Shown here: one piece after another, positions 1 to 7,500 of the stretch | Layout of the letters: each line of letters begins with the position of its first letter | Position numbering within the stretch: position 1 is the stretch's first letter | DNA from: Chloroflexota bacterium | GTDB lineage: Bacteria; Chloroflexota; Anaerolineae; B4-G1 | DNA: 8,517 nt | Assembly (NCBI GenBank): GCA_024232355.1 | Contig: JAAEPW010001029.1 | Location: 1 to 8,517, forward strand | Direction: 5' to 3' | The notes under the pieces: model-generated | Seen by the model: the letters and a program-made list of their open reading frames with translations, nothing else | What the model was told of the DNA's origin: nothing | The model's database searches: none | Position numbers and translations under genes: made by a program

Positions 1-46
1 CCGCAACAGGCGAAACCGGGCGTTTTTTCGTCGGTAATTGATGCAT
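1..46 (-). CDS. Probable start of the next operon gene (partial)
   Basis: An ATG at 46-44 begins an open frame that runs off the window after 15 codons. It starts Met-His-Gln-Leu-Pro-Thr-Lys-Lys-Arg-Pro. The ATG lies 14 nt after the stop of the CpaE-like gene, and the gap contains GGAG and GAGGAG purine runs that could act as a Shine-Dalgarno sequence, although the nearer one is only 2 nt from the ATG. Position and spacing suggest continuation of the same operon. In Tad loci a CpaF/TadA ATPase often follows CpaE, but 15 residues are too few to name a product. Confidence 0.5.
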   Translation of the reverse strand, partial: MHQLPTKKRPVSPVA

Positions 47-60
47 ATCTCCTCGTCTCC

Positions 61-1407
61 TTAGCTTTCCACAAATACCTGGCTCATCCGCGACAATAAC
101 CCCACCTTGGCCTTTTTCTGCCGTCTCTGGCCCAGGCTCTCCAGCGGTGGGTAAAAGTTCGCCGCCAGTTTGACCAACGCCTCGCCGATGGGGGCCATCT
201 TTTTTTCCAGTACCATCGGCACCCCCGTGTTGATCGCCAACCGCGCTTCGTCGGGTGCAAAGGGCAGCGTGCCCACGATGGTTACTTTGCCGTCCAGGAA
301 CTTGACCACTTCTTTGGGCGAGATACCAAAGCGCTCGTCGAAACCGTTGAGCACGACACGGAACTTTTGCAGCGTGCCGAACGTTCTTGCTAACGAAGGC
401 AAGATGTTTTTCACGTCCAGAATCGATGTCTTCTCCGGCGTGATGACGAGCAGCACCATGTCCGCATTCTGGATGGCCGACCAGTGAATGGTCATATTAA
501 AGTCCGGCCCCACGTCCACGATGCGGAACTCGTAATAGCCCCGCGCCTCGCGCAAAATGTCGGCAAAGATGTCCATCGTGCGCTGCGGGTCCTCGGAGAA
601 CTCGGCCAGACCGGCCATGTGCATCTTGGGGATGCCGGGCAGGATGTGGAGCTTGTTGCGCCACTGCCGGACGTTGGCCTGCAGGGTCTGTGCCCGTACC
701 AGGTAACGCCCGGTGCGGCTGCCCTCGGCGATGACGCGCTCGTACATGGCGAACAGGTTGCGCGGCTGGTCCTCGATATCCATTCCAAACAGCACGTGGA
801 CGTTGGCACGGCTCATATCGCCATCTACCAGGATCGTCGAACGCTGCGCCAGTACGCCCAAGGCGGAAGCCAGGTTGGACGAGATCGTCGACTTGCCCAC
901 GCCGCCCTTGGGCGAGTACACGGCGATGGTCTGCTGCTGCCAGCCGCCCCGGTCCAGAATGGAGAGCGCATCCTGGGCGGTCACGGGGGAGAACGAGCGT
1001 GACTCGCGCTCCTCCTGAGCCATCCGCACAGCTTCACGCACCAGGTCGGGCAACCGCTGTGTCTGCGTCACGTCCAGCGGCACGGTGACAAAGCCCTTCA
1101 TTCCAAATCGCTGATACTCGCTGGCATAAGACGATCCGGCAGGGACGAGGCCGACGGCGGCGATGGCCTCGTCCGGGTCCAGTAAAAGCTCCTGGATCAG
1201 CCCCGGATTCATTCCCGGCAGCGTGGGATTGAACAACACACATTCAGCTCCCAGACTGCGTGCTTGATCGGCCAGGTCTCCGGCATTTGACACCGTTGAG
1301 AGCAGCAATATCCCCGCTCTCTCCAATTCCTGGCCAATGATCTGCAAGTCGTTCCACGCCTGGTGGCCGACGACGACAGAAATTTGTTGTTCACTCATCG
1401 CACTCAT
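61..1407 (-). CDS. cpaE: CpaE/TadZ-like pilus-assembly ATPase with N-terminal pseudo-receiver domain
   Basis: This 448-residue protein has the CpaE/TadZ architecture. Residues ~8-130 look like a response-regulator receiver fold. The usual phospho-acceptor Asp position appears to be Asn60 (VLFNP), and the usual Lys-Pro motif reads TVP (108-110), so it is probably a pseudo-receiver. Residues ~158-420 form a MinD/ParA-type NTPase. It has an intact deviant Walker A, KGGVGKST (167-174), an A' motif around LVDGD (193-197), and a Walker B strand RIVDVGP (295-301). CpaE/TadZ proteins localise Tad pilus machines at the inner membrane. The start at 1407 overlaps the CpaB stop as ATGA and follows GAGGAA, implying translational coupling. 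A second in-frame ATG at 1398 is possible. This is the only one of the three P-loop proteins here with both Walker lysines. Confidence 0.85.
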   Translation of the reverse strand: MSAMSEQQISVVVGHQAWNDLQIIGQELERAGILLLSTVSNAGDLADQARSLGAECVLFNPTLPGMNPGLIQELLLDPDEAIAAVGLVPAGSSYASEYQRFGMKGFVTVPLDVTQTQRLPDLVREAVRMAQEERESRSFSPVTAQDALSILDRGGWQQQTIAVYSPKGGVGKSTISSNLASALGVLAQRSTILVDGDMSRANVHVLFGMDIEDQPRNLFAMYERVIAEGSRTGRYLVRAQTLQANVRQWRNKLHILPGIPKMHMAGLAEFSEDPQRTMDIFADILREARGYYEFRIVDVGPDFNMTIHWSAIQNADMVLLVITPEKTSILDVKNILPSLARTFGTLQKFRVVLNGFDERFGISPKEVVKFLDGKVTIVGTLPFAPDEARLAINTGVPMVLEKKMAPIGEALVKLAANFYPPLESLGQRRQKKAKVGLLSRMSQVFVES

Positions 1408-2315
1408 TGCGCTTCCTCACGTTCGGCAAAGAACTGTTCCTCGAAATCGCTCCACGTGACGCCTGGTTCCGGATGGAGCCCCCCCGCCTCGACCTGACCT
1501 TTGACGACGGCGGGCAAGACCCCCACCTGTACCTTGCCGTGAGCCAACGCAAACGCGACCCACTCGGCGGCGTCACGGTGAACGACCACATCCAGGGCCT
1601 TGACCTCGCCCTCGATGTACCGGGGTTCGTTCTCTGCCCCCGGCGCGCCATAGTTCGGGTTCTCGCGCCGCTCTCGATTGGCGCGATAGACGACTCCGTT
1701 GGAGAGCCATTTAGCCAGAGGCATCTCTAGTTCCGTGGTGACCGTCACTACTTCCGGCTCTTTCCACCGCTCCACGCGAACCGGTTGCGTGCCTGTCGTC
1801 GGGGATGTGCTCCCAATGAGCAAGTCTTTTTCACCCTCGACGGTAAAGGTAGTCAACGTACTGGCCCGCACGTTACCGGCAGTGAAAAACAATGCGACCA
1901 CGTCGCCGGGAACGACGGACGGGATCTCGTCCTGATCCACCGGTACAGAGAGGATCACCCGGTCGGGGTCATCCAGAGCGACGGCCAGGCGAGACAATCC
2001 CTCGATGTTCGCTCCCGTCGCTATCTGTTCGCGCATCAGGGGTTGGCCTGGGTGCAGGTTCTCCACCACGACAGCCCCCTCGGCTAATATTGTCTCCAGT
2101 TCACCGGCCAGGACGTACTTTTCGGCCACCGCCGGAGAGATGGATTGAGTGTCCACCGATATCAGGTCGGGGGATAGGGGTGTAAAGGCGGGAACCTCTG
2201 AAACCACGATCACCACGTCATAGACTACCGGTTGCGTCAATCGTCCTACGACCAGTACGGCAATGAATGCCCCAATAGCCAGAACGATTCCGATCAATAA
2301 TTGTAACTTTCTCAT
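1404..2315 (-). CDS. cpaB: CpaB/RcpC-like pilus-assembly protein with SAF domain
   Basis: This 303-residue envelope protein starts with a short basic end (MRK) and one transmembrane or signal-anchor helix (residues ~5-25). A SAF-type domain follows (~34-98: paired valine-rich strands, then a LHPGQPL-type turn). Next is a CpaB/RcpC core with VPVDQDEIPSVVPGDVVALFF-like strands (~123-144) and a C-terminal AEWVAFALAHGKVQVGVLP segment (~250-268), both typical of the family. CpaB acts in Tad/Flp pilus assembly, probably in the periplasm. A longer in-frame start at 2345 would overlap the upstream gene and lacks the strong site. The chosen ATG at 2315 follows GGAGGG by 10 nt and puts the helix at the N-terminus. 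The stop overlaps the cpaE-like start (ATGA). The C-terminal tail is acidic (EEQFFAEREEAQ). Confidence 0.82.
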   Translation of the reverse strand: MRKLQLLIGIVLAIGAFIAVLVVGRLTQPVVYDVVIVVSEVPAFTPLSPDLISVDTQSISPAVAEKYVLAGELETILAEGAVVVENLHPGQPLMREQIATGANIEGLSRLAVALDDPDRVILSVPVDQDEIPSVVPGDVVALFFTAGNVRASTLTTFTVEGEKDLLIGSTSPTTGTQPVRVERWKEPEVVTVTTELEMPLAKWLSNGVVYRANRERRENPNYGAPGAENEPRYIEGEVKALDVVVHRDAAEWVAFALAHGKVQVGVLPAVVKGQVEAGGLHPEPGVTWSDFEEQFFAEREEAQ

Positions 2316-2325
2316 CTTTTGTTTT

Positions 2326-2331
2326 CCCTCC
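2326..2331 (-). promoter_or_regulatory. Ribosome binding site deciding the CpaB-like start
   Basis: GGAGGG reads on the minus strand 10 nt before the ATG at 2315. It lies downstream of the alternative ATG at 2345, so it supports the shorter start and excludes the 10-residue extension. Confidence 0.75.
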
Positions 2332-2334
2332 GTT

Positions 2335-2847
2335 TTAGATTGCAAGATTGGCGGCCAACTCTCGCGCTGTGTCTCTGGTTACGGTGCGAGATTGCGCGAG
2401 ATTTAAGGAGACGACACTGGCACCTGGAAACTGCTGTTTCAATTTTCTCTCGTGATACGCCGACACTGGGTTGCCCCATGCACTGGCAATGAGTATCGCG
2501 TTGGCCCGCTCCGCGATCTGTGGCAGTGGGGTGATACCGCCGTCGGCAATGATGGTTGTGCGGTCGGCGATGGCCTGAACAATGTCCCACACACTATCAC
2601 CGGCCAGGTCGCACTCTGGCGTCCAGAGCAACGAGATACGTTGTTTCACGATCCGGTCGATGGCGTTCTGACGTTGGTTGCCTGCGGAAAAAGCCAACCC
2701 TGCCAACGTCCAGGTCTTGCGTTCTAGGTGTGCGGCCAGTTGCCCGTCGGCTGCATCGAGGCCGATGGCTTTCAATTCTCGTGTCAGGTGCAAGGCCAGC
2801 GAGGTCGTGCCCACACCACCCTTGGCTCCAACAACCAAGATCAACAT
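2335..2847 (-). CDS. Minimal MinD/CpaE-type P-loop protein
   Basis: This 170-residue protein is essentially a stripped-down MinD/ParA fold. It opens with a hydrophobic strand and the P-loop KGGVGTTS (residues 9-16). The signature lysine (Lys9) is kept, but the usual Walker lysine of GK[ST] is Thr14, a variant also met in CpaE/TadZ relatives. An A'-like stretch follows at ~30-36 (LDAADGQ) and a Walker B strand TTIIADGG at 97-104. It is much shorter than the ~250 residues usual for MinD and has no receiver domain. AGAGGA precedes the ATG by 8 nt, and the gap to the upstream stop is 12 nt. Nucleotide binding is plausible; hydrolysis is uncertain. From its neighbours it probably works in assembly or positioning of the same envelope machine. 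Confidence 0.75.
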   Translation of the reverse strand: MLILVVGAKGGVGTTSLALHLTRELKAIGLDAADGQLAAHLERKTWTLAGLAFSAGNQRQNAIDRIVKQRISLLWTPECDLAGDSVWDIVQAIADRTTIIADGGITPLPQIAERANAILIASAWGNPVSAYHERKLKQQFPGASVVSLNLAQSRTVTRDTARELAANLAI

Positions 2848-2859
2848 TGATTTTTTCCT

Positions 2860-3378
2860 CTATGCATAGTCTATCGAGACGATGATCACGGATACGATCA
2901 GAACGATCAGCGTTGCATACCCCAGGCCGGTCTGAAGATTGTTCGACCGTGAGATCACCAGGCGAAAGCCGAGTAGACAGATGGTGCTGGCGATGGACAT
3001 TGCCAGAGCGTGGGAAACCCAAGAAAAGCCTCCCGAGATCCAATATTGCGCGATGGACAATACCACCCCGGCGATCACACCAAGAAGAATGTCCAGCTTC
3101 CAGTTCTCAGACTGTCCAAGATACAGGACAAAGACGGAGGACAGGCCGCCGGTGACCACGATGCTACCCAATAGCTCTTGTACCGAAGCCGTTGCTTTGC
3201 CGGTGATGTAGGTCTCGGTATAGTGCATAAATACGGAACCACCGACACCACTCATCGCCACACAAGCCACGACCCCGGCGATATTTCTGCTTTCCCGCCA
3301 CAGCCAAACTGCGCCGACAAAGGGGAGCATCAATAGAGCATTTTGCAGAAATTCCCACAGGATTTTGCTTGCTCTCAT
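2860..3378 (-). CDS. Six-helix integral membrane protein, function unknown
   Basis: This 172-residue protein is almost entirely membrane. Predicted helices lie at about 13-28, 32-51, 70-87, 95-113, 122-142 and 151-169, with short polar loops and a small basic N-terminus (MRASK). The open frame extends upstream to 3555. That extension is highly charged and arises from reading the previous gene out of frame, so I reject it. The ATG at 3378 overlaps the upstream stop as ATGA and follows GAGG by 7 nt. I do not recognise a family. It could be an inner-membrane platform-like component or an accessory protein of the pilus/secretion machine, but nothing in the sequence proves this. It does not resemble TadB/TadC, which are larger and have a cytoplasmic domain. 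Confidence 0.75.
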   Translation of the reverse strand: MRASKILWEFLQNALLMLPFVGAVWLWRESRNIAGVVACVAMSGVGGSVFMHYTETYITGKATASVQELLGSIVVTGGLSSVFVLYLGQSENWKLDILLGVIAGVVLSIAQYWISGGFSWVSHALAMSIASTICLLGFRLVISRSNNLQTGLGYATLIVLIVSVIIVSIDYA

Positions 3379-4355
3379 TCCGTCACCTCGACAGAGATCA
3401 AATTTCTCAAACTGAAACCGGGAGTCTTTGCTTTCGGCTTTTTTGCCTGTTTTCGATCTCGATCTTCTTTGCTCTCTTTCTCGCTCTCGGGTGGTTTGAC
3501 ATCCACCAACTGGGCGATCTTTTCCTCGCTCAAAGGTTTGGAAATGGCACACCATTCGGCGTTGAACGCACCTCGCGTTCTGCCGCCGTCAACAACTATG
3601 GCATCGAAATCGCACACTGCCTTCTCTGTGGGACCCGCCAGAAAGAATGTGATCGCGCCGTGCCGGACTGGCTGTTCGACGGGCTGTATTTCGGCCATCA
3701 CGTGCAGATCACCCCGTTTTGTGGCATCGAACAATGCGACGCGGTGATTTTCCCCAGCCAGTATCCGAGCGGCGGCCAACGCGGCAGAGGATGTGCCCAC
3801 ACCGCCTCGCGTGCCATAGAATCCGATGCGCACCATTGGTGATGCCCCCTGAAGTTTGATTTTTTGTACAGGGGGTAAAGGGTCTTTGCTTGTCTCTGTG
3901 TCTGTTGGCCGTCGCTCGGATACTGGTTGAGCTTGAACTGCCGGTGTTGCTTTGTGACTTTGTTCCTCATTTTCTTCCAATTCCAGGTGGTCGAGAATAC
4001 TGTCTGCGGCAGTGTGCCAATTCACAGGAGCGGTTAAAAGCAATGTTCCATCGGGCAACGTAGAAAATTTATCCCGGTGCTTTTCCCACCTGGCGGGCAC
4101 GACCACCACCAAGCGCACCTTTTGGGTCAACTCGCCCAATAATGAGATTGCCTCATCCAGGTGCGGAACAATGTTTGCCTCGACGACGACCAGATGGATA
4201 TAGTCTCCCGCCGTTGCCTGGCGCAGCTCGTCTGGCGAGGTCGCCGTTGCTATCACGTCGAAACGGCCCGTCCGGCACAGTGCCGGATTCACCCGCTCGA
4301 CCAACACGCGCCGGTCTAACCCGGCCAGTACGATCCGCTGCTTTCCTTCACTCAT
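3375..4355 (-). CDS. CpaE-like protein: pseudo-receiver plus degenerate P-loop NTPase and Lys-rich tail
   Basis: This 326-residue protein has three parts. Residues ~6-122 resemble a receiver fold. The phospho-acceptor position appears to be Glu59 (VVVEAN), and the late strand reads LTAP rather than LTKP, so phosphotransfer is unlikely. A polar, low-complexity linker follows (~124-172). Residues ~174-285 form a short MinD/CpaE-like P-loop domain with RGGVGTSS (183-190), an A'-like VALFDATKRG (206-215) and Walker B DAIVVDGG (251-258). The signature lysine is Arg183 and the Walker lysine is Thr188, so ATPase activity is doubtful. The end (~288-312) is rich in Lys and Glu, followed by a short hydrophobic segment. 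GGAG precedes the ATG by 6 nt. It is the first gene after the inverted-repeat element and overlaps the next gene by ATGA. Confidence 0.78.
   Translation of the reverse strand: MSEGKQRIVLAGLDRRVLVERVNPALCRTGRFDVIATATSPDELRQATAGDYIHLVVVEANIVPHLDEAISLLGELTQKVRLVVVVPARWEKHRDKFSTLPDGTLLLTAPVNWHTAADSILDHLELEENEEQSHKATPAVQAQPVSERRPTDTETSKDPLPPVQKIKLQGASPMVRIGFYGTRGGVGTSSAALAAARILAGENHRVALFDATKRGDLHVMAEIQPVEQPVRHGAITFFLAGPTEKAVCDFDAIVVDGGRTRGAFNAEWCAISKPLSEEKIAQLVDVKPPESEKESKEDRDRKQAKKPKAKTPGFSLRNLISVEVTE
3386..3389 (-). promoter_or_regulatory. Ribosome binding site deciding the membrane-protein start
   Basis: GAGG on the minus strand lies 7 nt before the ATG at 3378, inside the last codons of the upstream gene. 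It supports a coupled start at 3378 rather than the charged upstream extension. Confidence 0.6.
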
Positions 4356-4380
4356 CGTTTACTCCATTCTTGACCACGAA

Positions 4381-4515
4381 TTTCACCACAGAGACACTGT
4401 CGGATTGTTCTAATCCGTGGGCACAGAGAATTTGTTGAGGTTAAAAAACCAATTACTCGGCACAATTTTGTAGATCTCATTTTTTCTCTGTGGTCTCTGT
4501 GTCTCTGTGGTAAAA
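4381..4515. mobile_element. MITE-like element with 17-bp terminal inverted repeats
   Basis: The 182-nt gap between the giant ATPase and the CpaE-like gene contains TTTCACCACAGAGACAC (4381-4397). Its inverted match GTGTCTCTGTGGTAAAA lies at 4499-4515, with 16 of 17 positions agreeing. The right end repeats TCTCTGTG three times in tandem-like fashion (about 4485-4510). A further CACAGAG lies internally near 4422-4428. No coding frame inside is convincing. The size (135 bp), non-coding interior and terminal inverted repeats fit a miniature inverted-repeat element. CACAGAG-rich repeats are, to my knowledge, dispersed in several bacterial phyla. It may also form a long transcript hairpin between the two genes. 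No clear target-site duplication is visible. Confidence 0.6.
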
Positions 4516-4537
4516 TGATTGAGACTAATATCCTCAA

Positions 4538-7500
4538 TTACGGCCGCAACCTGCGATGACGAGCCAATAACTCGTGGTCCGGTGGCTCGATCGCCGAGAC
4601 CAACGATGGACGGCACAAGAGTGGCATCGTGTGCGCCACATCCATCGAGTAGCCCAATTTGCAAATGGCCTGCGCCACCGGCATCCGGCTCAAGAAACGC
4701 TTGTAGTCCTCGTCCGTGAACCCCTTTTCCGAAAACGCCAGGTGCGACATGATCAGGTCTCGGTCGTTGGGATGCTTGGTTTGGCTAAAGAACGCATTGT
4801 TGCAACTGCTCAATATCCCCGGCGGTAACTCGCTCACCGTCTGGGCAATGACGTGGAGCCAGATGCCGTATTTCCGTCCATCTCTCCACATCTGCAACCA
4901 CAAGTCCGATGTCTGACCGCCGCCGGACTGCCGGTCCGAGTCCATCCCGGCCACGCCGCTCAGCACCTTGTTCGCCTCCTCGAAGAAAATCTGGAGCTTG
5001 CGCTGAGAGCCGTGCCCGATGGCGAGCCGCCGCCGCACCACGGCGTCGTTGTACAGGTGCCAGGCGACCAGGGAAAAGATCACGGCTTTGGCAAATTCAT
5101 CCATCTCGGCGCCGCCTTCGAGAACGGAAACGCCCCAGGGATCGCGCGAAGGACCCAATAATCCCAAGTCCTCGATAGCGAGGCTTCCCTCGCCGTGCCC
5201 GTACATCCGCTCCATTTCGCCCGCGACGAACGGCTCGATGCGCAGCATGATGCCCTCGATGGCGGTCCGGTCCGAAATCTGACGCGGGCTGATGCTGTTG
5301 AATATCTCTTGCAGCTCCTCGTGCCACGATACGAAATCCACGGCCTTGGACCGGTGTACGGCCACCGCTTGGCGCTCGAAACTCTCCAAATCCACCAATT
5401 CCAAATAGGACCGGTGCCGGGGAGACATCCTTTGCTCGAAACGCGCCGTTTCCAACACCTCCCACTCGTCGTCGCGCACGTGATTCCACTCGTGGTTGTT
5501 CAATACCTCGGAATAGGACGTCAACACGCCGTTTTTCAAGTAGAGACCTTTGAGTGCACGGCGCAGGAAACCCAACTGGCGCGGCCCCATCTGTCCGGCG
5601 TTACGCACAAGCTCACACGTCGCCAACATCTGCCGCTCGGGATTGATCCGCCTCCCGATCTGCAACGGGTTCCAGCGCAGCGGCACCGTCGCGCCGGGGA
5701 ACACTTGCCACACCTCCGCTCGATCCCGCCCTCCCAGGGGTGCATTGATCATCTTGCGCCACCCGGCTCCAAAGTCGAGGACGACGGTGCGATACTTCCA
5801 CTTTTGCGTCGTCTCCAGCGCCAGCCGTTCGGCTGCCACCGTCTTGCCGAATCCGGTGTCGGCCACGAACGCGGTGTGAAACATCTGTTGCTCGGACAGA
5901 CGGAGTTGTGCGCGGGTGAGACGACCGGTCTCTGACGACCACAAATGACCCAGGATCACGTCCCCCGCCATATCGGGGACGAACGCAAAGGGTGGGGTGC
6001 GCTCCTGGGTGGTCACGGCAGCGCCCTCCTCGAATAAACCCGGAGCCATATACGCCGCCAGTTGCAGCGGCAAGAGCATCGTGGTGTCCTTGTATGCTTC
6101 CAACGCCCCCGCCACCGTCTCCTCGCGGGTCGAGGGTGTGAACGCCATCGCGTGTTTGCGGATGTATGACTGTTCATCCGCCGATAAGCGCCGCGTCTGC
6201 ACTGGCGTGACGACCGGGACCTCTGAACCGTGAAACGCCTGACGCAGGGCCGCCTCGGACACCACGGCCCCCCGGTCTGTGCGGGTGAGCAAATATGCGT
6301 CGGTCAGGAACGCGCCTTCCAACGTGGCCTGGCGTAGCAGTTCTTCTTGAGCGCGCAGGATGGCTGTCAGTTGGATCGCCTTGTCGTCGTACCATTGGTA
6401 CGCTTTCGACGCCGAGACTGAGGGCGCGATACCGGCGCTCATGCCCATCGAACGGGCCACACTCATCGCCCGACCGATGTTGGTGGCCGATGTGCGGCCG
6501 GTGGAATGGGAGCGTGAAACGCCGTGAGAGACGCCATCGGACACACTTTCAGAACGAGATGTGGAAACTGTCTCGGAATGTGACTCGGTATCGGACGATG
6601 ACTGGGTCGTAGAGGACATGGACGATCTCGCCGTCGTGGTGGCCACGGCGCGGGAGACGCCGTCGGCTTGAGATGTGCCTTGTGACTCGGTGTGGCCCTC
6701 AGAGGTCGAATCGGCGACCGAGTGGCTGGAGGATGCAAAACTACTGCTGGAACGGGATGATGATGTGATGGTATGAGCGGGGGTGGTGGACCAAGAAGAC
6801 CCCTCCGAATGACCCATCTGAGCGGTGATTGAGGAGTTTGTGCCATCGGATACCCCCGATGATGCGCCGCTCGATTCCTGTGCGCCCGATGATTCGGCGT
6901 GGCCAAAGGTCTCTGACACACTCTCGCTTCCGCCACCGCCCACAATGCCGATACCGCCTCGGACGTCGTAGCCTTGAACGTGGCCCCCGCTGTGTTGGTC
7001 GGCCACACCGCTGGAAATGGAACTGCTCTCCTGTACACCCGATGATTCGGTGTGGGACCCGCCCATCGAGATGGATGCGCTTTGGTTGTGAGTCTCGCTG
7101 CCGCCGAATGAACTAACCTCTGGTATGTGCGTAGTCGATGTGCTATGGCTGCTCGACCCGCCGCGAGACGTGGCGTGTCCCACGGTGTGCGCACTGCCCA
7201 CGCTGTCGGCCGTCCCCTGGCTTGCACCCTCCATATGGCTCGTTCCCTCTACCACGCTCACGGCGTGGCTCACCGAGCTACCACGTGTCGAGGCACGCCC
7301 CTCGGTGTGAGAATGGCCATCGGTCACCGAGCGCCCTACCGTCGTGGCGTGCCCTTCGGTGTGAGACGTGGACTCGGACTCGGCGATCCCATCGGACGCC
7401 GATTGCCCCTCGCTCTGACCGTAGTTGGTGCCCGCAGACTGCCCCAGGTTACCCGACGCCATCATTGGCAGCGAGATACCAAAGGAGATGCTCTTGCTCC

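Noticed and set aside
484..1002. 172-codon plus-strand frame
   Set aside because: It is antisense to the CpaE/TadZ P-loop domain. It is His/Gly/Ala-rich without recognisable motifs.
2316..2345. Ten-residue extension of the CpaB-like protein
   Set aside because: The GGAGGG site lies between the two ATGs and serves only the inner one; the outer ATG is inside the upstream gene.
3379..3555. N-terminal extension of the membrane-protein frame
   Set aside because: It is highly charged (Arg/Glu-rich), overlaps the upstream gene out of frame, and a better start with a binding site exists at 3378.
4352..4537. 61-codon minus-strand frame in the 182-nt gap
   Set aside because: It consists mainly of the inverted-repeat element, has no binding site and resembles no known protein.
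5195..5935. 246-codon plus-strand frame opposite the ATPase motor
   Set aside because: It is antisense to the region carrying clear Walker motifs, and its sequence shows no coherent family or start signal.
6463..7227. 254-codon minus-strand frame rich in Pro, Arg, Ala and His
   Set aside because: It lies entirely under the Ser-rich tract in another frame. Its composition is what a shifted reading of repetitive Ser/Gly codons gives, with no domain signal.
6401..7438. Possible CRISPR array because of many short repeats
   Set aside because: The repeats are imperfect, codon-phased and of variable spacing inside a long intact gene.
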